DNA of 64,000 nt from Peltaster fructicola (taxonomy: Eukaryota; Ascomycota; Dothideomycetes): NCBI GenBank assembly GCA_001592805.2, contig CP051139.1:4464001-4528000 (forward strand), read 5' to 3'. Positions 1-8,826 of the stretch are shown piece by piece. The notes under the pieces are model-generated. The model did no database searches. It had not been told where the DNA came from and was given only the letters and a program-made list of their open reading frames with translations. A program made the position numbers and the translations under genes. Position 1 is the first letter of the stretch. Each line of letters begins with the position of its first letter.

Positions 1-462
1 TACCTTGGAGCTGCATCGGGAACATCCGTTTCTCACGTTGCCGATATCGTTGGCAAGGAGGGTACAGTCTATGCCGTCGAGTTCTCGCACCGAAGTGGTC
101 GTGATCTTGTCAACATGGCCACACACCGCACGAATGTCATCCCGATTGTCGAGGACGCTCGTCACCCACTTCGATACCGCATGCTTGTCGGCATGGTCGA
201 CTGCATATTCGCAGACGTTGCTCAACCAGATCAAGCTCGTATCGTCGCACTCAACGCACACATGTTCCTCAAGGTCGGTGGAGGAGTCCTAGTTTCCATC
301 AAGGCGAACTGTATCGACTCCACAGCACCAGCTGAGCAGGTCTTTGCCCGAGAGGTCCAGAAGCTGCGAGACGAACGCATCAAGCCAAAGGAGCAACTCA
401 CACTTGAGCCGTTCGAGCGAGATCACGCCATGGTCGCTGGTATCTACCAGCGTAGTGATTAG
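1..462 (+). CDS. NOP1: Fibrillarin, C-terminal part (rRNA 2'-O-methyltransferase)
   Basis: Fibrillarin is the catalytic subunit of box C/D snoRNPs and methylates 2'-hydroxyls of pre-rRNA in the nucleolus, using S-adenosylmethionine. The window opens inside the gene; the first codon read is position 1 and the stop is TAG at 460-462, leaving 153 residues. The visible part begins with the SAM-binding glycine loop ([18 protein letters not shown]), then [17 protein letters not shown] and [10 protein letters not shown], and ends with the family block [10 protein letters not shown] and [13 protein letters not shown]. These match eukaryotic fibrillarins almost residue for residue. The N-terminal Gly/Arg-rich region lies outside the window. 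The gene converges on VTA1, with 133 bp between the stops. Confidence 0.97.
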   Translation, partial: YLGAASGTSVSHVADIVGKEGTVYAVEFSHRSGRDLVNMATHRTNVIPIVEDARHPLRYRMLVGMVDCIFADVAQPDQARIVALNAHMFLKVGGGVLVSIKANCIDSTAPAEQVFAREVQKLRDERIKPKEQLTLEPFERDHAMVAGIYQRSD

Positions 463-595
463 GTCTGCTATCATGTGTAATGGGATACGGTCAAGGAGTC
501 TGGCGTCCAAGGCGAACTAGCGAATGTATGCATGCAGTGGCGACAAGTCATCTGCCTTGAGGTATAGCTGTCAATAGCATGTAACTTCAATCAAG

Positions 596-1813
596 TCACA
601 ATCCACCAAGACTTTGCAATGCAATACGAAGTTCCTTGACTGCTGTAGGCACATCCTCGAAGTTCAGTGCGCTTATTGCCCATTTCGCATGTTTCTGTGC
701 TGCCAGCACCGCCTCGTCATCTGTTCGGAAATTGGTGCTGCTGAACGGCGGTGCTGAGGTAGGAATGGTTGGTGGAGGTGCTTTGGCTGCGCTGGCATAG
801 AACTGTGTTGGGTCTGTAGATGATGCTGTCGCCGGGATATGTGTTTCTTGGTCAATGTTCGAGGATGCCATGTCTGCAATGGTTGCTTGTCGTGGTACGT
901 GGCTCTCGTCGTCAATGTTGGGTGCCCTCATATCTGCCATTGTAGCTTGTCGTGGTATATGCGTCTCATCGTCAATGCTAGGTGCTATCACATCTGCGAC
1001 CGTAGCTTGCCGGGGTATCTCAGTCTGTTCGTCAATGTGAGGTCCTGCGAGATCAGATGCAGCGAAACGCGAGTCATTTGTCGTTGTTGGCACACTGGGA
1101 AAGTAGCCTCCTCCGATAGATACAGGTCGATCTGATTCCGATGCATCGACGTCCATTGGCGAAACCTCCTGAGGTAGCTGAGCTGCCGGCACAGTCTCAT
1201 CAGGTACGCTTTGCACGCTAGGCTGTGGGACTGAACGGCTGCTGAGTTCTTGCTCAATTGCTTTCAGTTCTGCGTCTTCTTCGTCGAGCTGAACTGTTGG
1301 CTCTGGCTCGACCTTCGGATTTGTCTCATTAGGATCCTTGCCTTCCTTCAAAGCTCTAGCAATCCTCAAGGCGTGAAACTTGCCGAATTTGCTCTTTGCA
1401 TGGCACTCAGGGTCGAGTTCTCCCCATATATTGAGACTATCGAAGAAGGTGGCTGCTGCTTGGAACGTGTCCGCTGTTTGTCGAGTGACCTTGTTGGCAG
1501 TCTGATCTGCCTCAGCACGACTGAATGTCTGCAGTGCAAACTGTTCCATGTATGCTTTCGCAGCGACATCGTCTGTGACTGCGGCCTCTGTTGCGTATGT
1601 TGCCTTGGTCTGCTCAAGCTTATCCATAAGCTCTCCAGCGTACGCTGCAGCTTCACTCGACTTCGAGTGCAGCTCATCCTTAATGATGCGTTGCAGTATG
1701 TAGTACTCCAGCCAATATGTCACTATCGGCTTGTACTTCTCGAGCTGACTGGCTCTTGTAGCGAAACGTTGTATGTCTGCAGCCTTGAGCGCCGCTGGAA
1801 GTTGTGATGACAT
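596..1813 (-). CDS. VTA1: VTA1/LIP5 family activator of the Vps4 ATPase
   Basis: Vta1 binds and stimulates the AAA ATPase Vps4, which disassembles ESCRT-III on endosomes during multivesicular-body sorting. The 405-residue product has the family layout: an N-terminal helical domain of two MIT-like modules (about residues 1-165, starting SSQLPAALKAADIQRFA), a long acidic and Ser/Pro-rich linker, and a C-terminal Vps4-binding segment (AQKHAKWAISALNFEDV, then ELRIAL). The frame is open for 64 codons upstream of 1813. I chose the ATG at 1813 because the family homology begins exactly there and the upstream residues look like read-through of leader. The linker carries a 20-residue tandem repeat (residues 260 to about 331), listed separately. 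No intron is needed. Confidence 0.93.
   Translation of the reverse strand: MSSQLPAALKAADIQRFATRASQLEKYKPIVTYWLEYYILQRIIKDELHSKSSEAAAYAGELMDKLEQTKATYATEAAVTDDVAAKAYMEQFALQTFSRAEADQTANKVTRQTADTFQAAATFFDSLNIWGELDPECHAKSKFGKFHALRIARALKEGKDPNETNPKVEPEPTVQLDEEDAELKAIEQELSSRSVPQPSVQSVPDETVPAAQLPQEVSPMDVDASESDRPVSIGGGYFPSVPTTTNDSRFAASDLAGPHIDEQTEIPRQATVADVIAPSIDDETHIPRQATMADMRAPNIDDESHVPRQATIADMASSNIDQETHIPATASSTDPTQFYASAAKAPPPTIPTSAPPFSSTNFRTDDEAVLAAQKHAKWAISALNFEDVPTAVKELRIALQSLGGL
821..1036 (-). repeat. 60-bp in-frame tandem repeat inside VTA1 (about 3.6 units)
   Basis: Read on the minus strand, units start at 1036, 976, 916 and 856, exactly 60 bp apart, so each codes 20 residues. The units share the pattern I-D-x-E-(T/S)-x-(I/V)-P-R-Q-A-T-x-A-D, and the last is partial, breaking down after HIPAT. 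Similarity is clear at the DNA level too, with GTCAATG and GCTTG(T/C)CG blocks recurring in register on the plus strand. The repeat lies in the disordered linker between the N-terminal domain and the Vps4-binding tail. Confidence 0.9.
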
Positions 1814-2121
1814 GCTGAGGGTAGACCGTGCTCGCCGGGATCTCGCCTCTGGAGTGTTCTCTATTGTCACAGCGTAGTAGAGTCTTGGAGTCTCGGCAGG
1901 AAGGACCAGTCCGCAGACATGTGACGAAAGAGGAAGCCACAAAATGTGGTCCCAGCGCTTTGTCAAGCTGGAGAGAACACAAGCTGGAGCTTCAACCAAC
2001 ACCATTTCACCACCACATGAGGACAGCTGGTCAAATGCATAGCTGTGCCACTCCTTGTAAGCAACAACATCAACGAAGCTGAGTTACTTCTTCACTTGCA
2101 ACACTTGGCCTTCACATCAAA
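1814..2121. promoter_or_regulatory. Divergent upstream region of VTA1 and the P5-type PDI gene
   Basis: A 308-bp spacer between two divergent start codons. It must hold both 5' leaders and both core promoters. I see no convincing TATA element, RNA gene or extra coding exon in it. Confidence 0.5.
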
Positions 2122-3693
2122 ATGGTGCATGCATCTCTCCTTGCGTCGTCCCTTTTGCTACCTGCTGCACTCGCAGCTGGGCTCTACTCTAGGGACTCTC
2201 CAGTCCTCAACGTTGACTCCAAATCCTACAACACTCTAATCGCACAATCAAATCACACGAGCATTGTCGAGTTCTACGCACCATGGTGTGGCCACTGTCA
2301 GAACCTCAAGGGTGCGTACGAGAGAGCCGCGAAGCAGCTCACAGGTCTAGCGAAGGTAGCCGCAATCAATTGCGACGATGAAGAGAACAAGTCGTTCTGC
2401 GGCAGCATGGGAGTCAAAGGCTTTCCTACCCTCAAGATCGTTCGACGAAATCCGAAGAAGCCAACTGCACGCCCATTCGTCGAGGATTACCAGGGACCAC
2501 GAGAAGCAAAGGACATTGTGACTGCGGTCATCGACAAGATCCCCAACCACGTTGCGCGGCCAAAAGGAGACGAGGTAGACACCTGGGTAAAGAGCGAGGG
2601 AGTGAAGGCACTGCTGTTCAGTAACAAAGGCACAGTCAGCGCACTGCTGAAATCATTGGCCATCGACTATCTCGATGTCATCAGCTTCGCGCAGATCCGA
2701 GACAAGGATGCTACAGTGGTGGAGAAGTACGGAGTCACAAACTTCCCGACCCTCGTCTTACTTCCAGGCGGCGACGCCCCGACCGTCACATACACCGGCG
2801 AGTTGAAGAAGGAGGCTATCCTAGAGTTCCTAAAGGCCGCAGCACAGCCCAACCCTGATCCACCAGCGAAGAAGGCCAGGACCGATAAGCCAAAGACGAA
2901 CAAATCCAAGGCCAGTAAGGACAGCAGCTCTCTGTCAAAGACATCCGCGTCACAAGCATCAGCACAAGCCTCTGGCGCAAAACCTTCTCAGCAAAGCGAG
3001 ACTATTGTCGATGATGGTAGTCCAATACCGTCCCCAGATCCGAAGGTCAGTGATGAGAAGCCTATCAAAGTGCCCAAGACTGTGCCGGCCATACCAGCTC
3101 TGCCTGATGGTCTCTCATTGCAGCAGAAGTGCCTGAACAGCAAAAGTGGCACATGTATCCTGCTTCTGTTGCCTGAGGGTCATCCCGAGAATCCTTACCC
3201 GGACGAGGCCAAGAACAGCCTGAGCGAGATACACCACAAGCACTCTGGGTCAGGCCGTAAGATCTTTCCCTTCTATCAGCTGCCGCAGACCAACTCTCAA
3301 GCTCAAGCATTACGGAAGCTACTGAAGCTTGATGAAGGTGTCGAGATTATCGCTATCAACGGCAAGAAGTCATGGTGGCATAGGTATGAGGACGCCGACT
3401 ACACTCAACTTGGTGTTGAGCGATGGATCGACGAGATTCGCATGGGTGAGGCTGCAAAACAAAAGTTGCCCAAGACTGTTATTGTGGACGCTGCAGACCT
3501 GCCTGTTGAGGCAGCACAGCAGGAATCCGCGGACGCAGCAGACATGAAAGCGAAACTCAAGAGCCAATTGCCAGAAGGTGTTGACTTTGAGTTCGAAGAG
3601 ATCGATGATGCTGAATATGAAAAGATCATGAAAGCGGACGACAAGAAGGCTGGTTCATCAAGTCAGAAGCCTGTGGACCACGAAGAATTGTAA
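2122..3693 (+). CDS. P5/PDIA6-like protein disulfide isomerase of the ER
   Basis: A predicted ER-lumen thiol oxidoreductase of 523 residues, intronless. It begins with a signal peptide (hydrophobic to about residue 19), followed by a thioredoxin domain with the active site CGHC at residues 56-59 inside EFYAPWCGHC. A second thioredoxin-like domain (about 145-255) lacks a CxxC pair. Then comes a Lys/Ser-rich low-complexity linker (about 262-325) and a third domain (about 335-450) resembling the C-terminal domain of animal P5. The protein ends in HEEL, a variant ER-retrieval signal. Yeast Mpd1 is the nearest simple relative, but it is shorter and lacks the third domain, so I leave the symbol blank. 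It converges on RPS13. Confidence 0.92.
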   Translation: MVHASLLASSLLLPAALAAGLYSRDSPVLNVDSKSYNTLIAQSNHTSIVEFYAPWCGHCQNLKGAYERAAKQLTGLAKVAAINCDDEENKSFCGSMGVKGFPTLKIVRRNPKKPTARPFVEDYQGPREAKDIVTAVIDKIPNHVARPKGDEVDTWVKSEGVKALLFSNKGTVSALLKSLAIDYLDVISFAQIRDKDATVVEKYGVTNFPTLVLLPGGDAPTVTYTGELKKEAILEFLKAAAQPNPDPPAKKARTDKPKTNKSKASKDSSSLSKTSASQASAQASGAKPSQQSETIVDDGSPIPSPDPKVSDEKPIKVPKTVPAIPALPDGLSLQQKCLNSKSGTCILLLLPEGHPENPYPDEAKNSLSEIHHKHSGSGRKIFPFYQLPQTNSQAQALRKLLKLDEGVEIIAINGKKSWWHRYEDADYTQLGVERWIDEIRMGEAAKQKLPKTVIVDAADLPVEAAQQESADAADMKAKLKSQLPEGVDFEFEEIDDAEYEKIMKADDKKAGSSSQKPVDHEEL

Positions 3694-3933
3694 AATAACT
3701 GATAGCAACGATGCAGTAATCTGCTCACAACACAATGGGGTGACCAAGATGATATGTTGGACAGCAACGCTGCAGCGGTATGCTTTGATTGAGTTGATTT
3801 GCGATGTAGACATCATAAATTGCTGGCGATATGCTCAGCCTCGTTGATGCTGCCATGTCCTATCCATGCTTGAGCTACCAGCCCACAAACGCCCGCTTTC
3901 GTTGTAAGGTCGAAGAGTACATGCGATCCACGC

Positions 3934-4610
3934 TTATGCGACGAGGGTGCTGGCAGTGGCGCTCTCGTATCTCCAGGTTGGTGGAAGAACACCGACGGTC
4001 TTGTAGTATCGCGAGAGACGGTGGATTCGGGACTCGATCAGAATGAGGCGGAACTTTCCATCCTTGTCCTTTCGGTTGCGCTCGAGATGCTTTCGGACTG
4101 AGACGGCCTGCAAGTCTTGTCAGATGTGCTTCGCTATGCTCCTCATAGGGCACAAACCTTCTTGATCAACATGTAAAGGTCCTCTGGGATTTCTGGTGCG
4201 AGGCCTGTTTGATCACTCTGTCAGCACTTGACCGAACAGAGGCATAAAAGTTGTATGGCGTATGTTTCATCTCTTGCTGGTCTTTGAAGACCACTGCCAT
4301 TATGTTTCAATCGGGGTATGGCATACCATTGCTCTTCAGGATTCGGAGAATCTTGTTTCCTGCGAAATGTCAGTATCGCAATGATATTCTCTGTTCAGCA
4401 CTACATACCGGTGACGACCTTGACCTGGGCGACTCCGTGGCTGTCACGTAGGACAATACCAATTTGTGATGGAGTTGCGCCCTTCTTTGCGAGCTTGCAG
4501 ATCTGGTCAACAACCTGGTCTGGGGTGGTCTTCAACCATGATGGAGGGTTGCGAGAGTACGGGATAGCGGATCCGCTGATACCCTTTCCTTTGCTGTGCA
4601 TACGACCCAT
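3934..4610 (-). CDS. RPS13: 40S ribosomal protein S13 (uS15)
   Basis: A structural protein of the small ribosomal subunit. Four exons on the minus strand join to 151 residues, the usual length of the family: 4409-4610, 4327-4359, 4158-4204 and 3934-4107. The product starts [19 protein letters not shown], contains [20 protein letters not shown] and [18 protein letters not shown], and ends in ATASTLVA, as in animal and plant S13. The donors are GTATGT, GTATGC and GTTTGT; the introns are 49, 122 and 50 nt. Exon 2 is only 33 nt and codes most of [10 protein letters not shown]; without it the conserved NKILRILK segment is lost. The 122-nt intron is the longest seen in the window. Confidence 0.96.
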
Positions 4611-5526
4611 GATTGCGGTGTTGTTGATGTGCTGATGTGTTAGTCTGTCGCAAAGTCGTTGTGTTGCAGATGGAGATTGTGTGCGCCAAGAATTAGGTGC
4701 GGAAAAACTCCGTGGCTGCTGCTACACTTTTTTCCAGCCCATCGAATGCCATCACATCTCGACAAACCTGGAGCATCTTGCATAACCACACTGCTTCTCC
4801 AATTCATCTGGAGGCGACTGTTTGTGCAGATGTGCATCTGTCTGTATCAATCTTTCGAGGTAAGCCACACCCACTGCTCCTCTACCCTCACTACGATGAC
4901 ACCATGCACAATTGCATCTTCATGGCACCTCTCATCTTAAGCGTATCACTACGTTAATGGATTCACTGGACTTCTGATCGATCAATCTTACTTCACATTG
5001 ACATTCATCTTACTGGAATGCGGTCGCTAACAAGAACAGTAGGATCTTAATGCTTGACACCAACAGTAGTCTAAAGGAACCAGATCACTTGCCCTTATAC
5101 TACGACCAACCTTGTCACGATCTCTGCACCGCCCCTCCCCAAGACGCGTCATTTTCTCTTTGTCGAGCGCTCACCTATGTGATGGTACACTGCTCGCCCA
5201 GGATGGAGCAACACGACTTCACGAATCTTGATTGTGCATGAGCGATGCATCTTCGTCAGTAGATTTGCTCTCCGTGACTGTTATCCGACACCTACTATAT
5301 AGTAGACTGTGAAATACTTACCACTTACCACCATAGCATATAGAGTTCCATCCGTACCTGGCACGGCAACTTACTGATGATGGCGCGTGAACTGTGGGGA
5401 GAGCTTCACCAACTCCATCACGATGACATGCACATCAACACTTAGCTTGCTCTTACACTCTGAAGACCACCTGCTCGACTCTACTAAATAGATAAGGACT
5501 GCTCTAAACAGTCGACTTCACTCGAT
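4611..5526. promoter_or_regulatory. Divergent upstream region of RPS13 and AMS1
   Basis: A 916-bp spacer between two divergent start codons. The open frames in it are short and lack codon or homology support. I see no RNA gene and no clear ribosomal-protein promoter element, so it is best taken as two promoters plus leaders. Confidence 0.5.
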
Positions 5527-8500
5527 ATGGGTGGAGAATCGAAGCTCCCGACAAATATCGCAGCTGGTGCACAGTATCCGCAACTGGCTACCAGACCGAA
5601 AGGTAAACAAATCACACATATCTACAAGGACCGATTACATCAGTTCACCGACAATGGTCAATACAGAGAACAAGGTCTCTTGCCAAAGATTGTCGAAGAT
5701 CGATTGACCAGCGAAAAGAACATCAAGATCTCAGTCTGGGATGCACCTGGCTTGAGTCGACCTAGCTTCGCGCAAGCTACAAAGAAAGAGAATGAATACC
5801 GCAAGACACAAGTCGGCGAAACTTTCGGGCCCAGCTGGAGTACACACTGGTTTAAGATACAATTCAAGCTACCTTACGAATGGACGTACAAGAGTCGGGT
5901 CGAGCTCCATTGGGACGCCTCGAACGAAGGCATGGTTTGGACACATGATGGCAAGCCGCTGCAAGGTCTGACTGGTGGTGGCGAAAGAGTCGAGTGGATC
6001 GTGCCGAAAGAGCTGCGAGACTACGACAAGGAGCACACAATATACATCGAGATGGCTTGCAATGGCATGTTCGGCTGTGCCCCAGGCGGCGACAGTATAC
6101 AACCTCCAGATCCTTCGAAACGATATCAGTTGGTGCAGGCTGAGCTTGCGAGCATCAATCTCGATGCACGAGCGTTGTTCTATGACTTCTGGATCATTGG
6201 TGACGCGGCACGAGAGTTCCCTGATGACAGCTGGCAACAGCACAAAGCTTTGCAGATATGCAACAACATCATGGACACCTTTATTGCAGGCAATGGTAGC
6301 AGAGAGGCTATCGTTGATTGTCGGACAATCGCCAAGCAATACCTTGGCAACGATGTCGATTCAGCTAAGGTGTACGAGAATGACAACGAGTCTCTGATCA
6401 GTGGTATCGGCCATTGCCATATCGACACCTGCTGGCTATGGCCGTTCGAGGAAACGAAACGCAAAGTGGCCCGCAGTTGGTCGAACCAGTGCGACTTGCT
6501 GGATCGCTACGCTGAGCATCGATTCTGTGCCTCGCAAGCACAGCAATACAGATGGCTTGAGCAATACTATCCTCATGCATGGGACAGGGTCAAGGCACAT
6601 GTGAAGAACGGGAATTTCCAACCGATCGGTGGTAGCTGGGTTGAGCATGACACGAATCTGCCTTCAGGGGAGTCGTTGGTTCGCCAATTTGTGTATGGCC
6701 AAAGATTCTTTGAGAGTAGATTCGGACAGCGATGCCGCACATTCTGGCTGCCCGACACTTTCGGCTATTCGTCGCAGTTGCCTCAGATCTGTCGTCTCGC
6801 TGGCATGAATCGGTTCTTTACTCAGAAGCTGAGTTGGAATAACATCAACAACTTCCCTCATACCACCTTCAATTGGGTGTCTCTGGACGGAAGTCAGGTC
6901 ATCTGCCACATGGCGCCGTCAGAGACGTACACTGCTGAAGCTCACTTCGGTGATGTGAATCGCAGCATGACGCAACACAAGTCAATGGACCAAGATGCCA
7001 CTAGTTTGCTCGTCTTCGGTAAAGGCGATGGCGGTGGCGGTCCAACATTCGGTCACATTGAGAAGCTTCGACGATGCAGGGGAATCAGCGACAAGGTCGG
7101 TCTCTTGCCTCGTGTGCACATGGGAGGCAGCGTCGAGGACTTCTTCGATCGCCTGGAGAAAAAGGCTGCGACAGGCGCAGTTGAGTTTGCTACCTGGTAC
7201 GGTGAGTTGTACTTCGAACTCCATCGTGGCACATACACCACACAGGCGAACAACAAGCGCAACAACAGGAAGGCTGAAATCTTACTGCATGACATTGAGT
7301 ACTTCGCCACCCTTGCGACTATCGACGGCAAGAAGGACTACAGATACCCGAAGAAGGAGATCGATAGCATGTGGGAGAATGTGCTGCTTTGTCAGTTCCA
7401 CGACTGCCTTCCAGGTTCCAGCATTGGCATGTGCTATGATGATTCAGACAAGATATACGAGACAGTTTTTGCTACTGGACACAGCATACTCGAGGAAGCG
7501 TTGACTGCTCTCGGTTTTCTAAAACAGCAAGAACCGTCACCGTCGACTGAGAATCCTTCGGTGATGCAACTCAATACCTTGAGCTGGGACAGAGCTACTC
7601 GACGACCTGCTCTGAGCTTGCAGACTACTAGTGCCAAAGACCAATCCAGTCCGAGAGCATTGCAACATGCCGATGGTGTCTTCACGTTGGAGAACTCACA
7701 TCTCTGTGTTAAGATAGCAGATGGAGCCATTTCGAGCCTGTACGACAAGCTGGCTAAGCGTGAGATCTTGCCCAAGGGAACAAATGCCAATCAGTACGTC
7801 ATCTTTGACGACAAGCCTTTGTACTGGCAAGCCTGGGACGTCGAGGTGTTCCATCTAGAGTCTCGCAAAGAGCTTAAGCCTTCCAAATACGCAGAGATCG
7901 CCGAGGACTCCTTCCATTGTGCATCTGTGCGACTTTACACCAAGATCTCAGAAAAGAGCCACATTCAGACAACAATCTCGATAGGTCGCGATCCGCCACC
8001 AGGCATACCTGCTGTGGTCGAGGTTAGTGCAGACGTTGAATGGCATGAGACGATGAAGTTCCTGAAGGTTGAATTTCCAACCAAGCTGGTCAACTCGGTG
8101 GCATCATATGAGACACAGTTTGGCATTGTACGACGGCCTACGCACTACAACACATCTTGGGACATGGCTAAGTTCGAGGTCTGCTGCCACAAGTGGGCGG
8201 ATTTAAGCGACAGCAATTACGGTGTGAGCATTCTGAATGACAGCAAATATGGCTTTGCTACCTGCGGCGGCCTGATGCGTCTGAGTCTGTTGCGCGCACC
8301 TAAAGCTCCGGACGACAAAGCTGATATGGGCAAGCACCACATCAAGTGGGCAATCATGCCTCACGCTGGACCTCTTGATCATCGCACCGTGCGACGTGCA
8401 TTCGAGTTCAACCATCCTATGCGAGTCCGGCATCACGCAGATCCTTCCAAGGCCGGAAAGCTGCTCAGTGCGTTCAAGTTTGATGAGGAGAGCTCACCGT

Positions 8501-8778
8501 CCCTGATCGTCGACACGGTCAAGCGCGGCGAGGATGACGAAGATGCTTCGAATGGTGATATGCCAGTGAAGAAGGGCAGACATGTCATCCTGCGTGTCTA
8601 CGACTCTCTTGGCGGCATCAGCAGAGGCACAATCAAATTCGGTCCAGTCAGTGTGAAGAAAGCCTGGAAGTGCAACGTGCTGGAGGACGAAACGGAAGAG
8701 CTGGAGCTCAGTGACAGTGGACTTGAGGTTGAGCTGCGAGCTTTCGAGATCGCAACTTACAAGCTACGTCTAGCATGA
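5527..8778 (+). CDS. AMS1: Vacuolar/cytosolic alpha-mannosidase, GH38
   Basis: A class II alpha-mannosidase that trims free oligosaccharides. In yeast, Ams1 is a cytosolic protein carried to the vacuole by the Cvt/autophagy route. The single exon codes 1083 residues, close to the yeast protein in length, with no signal peptide. The zinc-binding N-terminal motif GHCHIDTCWLWP puts H298 and D300 at the metal. The catalytic nucleophile is D410 in FWLPDTFGYS. The later metal histidine is H625 in LCQFHDCLPGSS. The C-terminal third is the beta-sandwich region of GH38. The start ATG at 5527 gives an N-terminus like other Ams1 proteins. It converges on the flavin oxidoreductase gene with 48 bp between stops. 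Confidence 0.96.
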   Translation: MGGESKLPTNIAAGAQYPQLATRPKGKQITHIYKDRLHQFTDNGQYREQGLLPKIVEDRLTSEKNIKISVWDAPGLSRPSFAQATKKENEYRKTQVGETFGPSWSTHWFKIQFKLPYEWTYKSRVELHWDASNEGMVWTHDGKPLQGLTGGGERVEWIVPKELRDYDKEHTIYIEMACNGMFGCAPGGDSIQPPDPSKRYQLVQAELASINLDARALFYDFWIIGDAAREFPDDSWQQHKALQICNNIMDTFIAGNGSREAIVDCRTIAKQYLGNDVDSAKVYENDNESLISGIGHCHIDTCWLWPFEETKRKVARSWSNQCDLLDRYAEHRFCASQAQQYRWLEQYYPHAWDRVKAHVKNGNFQPIGGSWVEHDTNLPSGESLVRQFVYGQRFFESRFGQRCRTFWLPDTFGYSSQLPQICRLAGMNRFFTQKLSWNNINNFPHTTFNWVSLDGSQVICHMAPSETYTAEAHFGDVNRSMTQHKSMDQDATSLLVFGKGDGGGGPTFGHIEKLRRCRGISDKVGLLPRVHMGGSVEDFFDRLEKKAATGAVEFATWYGELYFELHRGTYTTQANNKRNNRKAEILLHDIEYFATLATIDGKKDYRYPKKEIDSMWENVLLCQFHDCLPGSSIGMCYDDSDKIYETVFATGHSILEEALTALGFLKQQEPSPSTENPSVMQLNTLSWDRATRRPALSLQTTSAKDQSSPRALQHADGVFTLENSHLCVKIADGAISSLYDKLAKREILPKGTNANQYVIFDDKPLYWQAWDVEVFHLESRKELKPSKYAEIAEDSFHCASVRLYTKISEKSHIQTTISIGRDPPPGIPAVVEVSADVEWHETMKFLKVEFPTKLVNSVASYETQFGIVRRPTHYNTSWDMAKFEVCCHKWADLSDSNYGVSILNDSKYGFATCGGLMRLSLLRAPKAPDDKADMGKHHIKWAIMPHAGPLDHRTVRRAFEFNHPMRVRHHADPSKAGKLLSAFKFDEESSPSLIVDTVKRGEDDEDASNGDMPVKKGRHVILRVYDSLGGISRGTIKFGPVSVKKAWKCNVLEDETEELELSDSGLEVELRAFEIATYKLRLA

Positions 8779-8826
8779 AATTGAAGGAGTATTATGTATT
8801 TATGTCTATGATGTGTATTCGTCTAC

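Noticed and set aside
4205-4326. Possible box C/D snoRNA inside the 122-nt RPS13 intron
   Set aside because: An AGATGAA-like stretch and CTGA are present, but there is no terminal stem and CTGA is part of the branch site; not enough to call.
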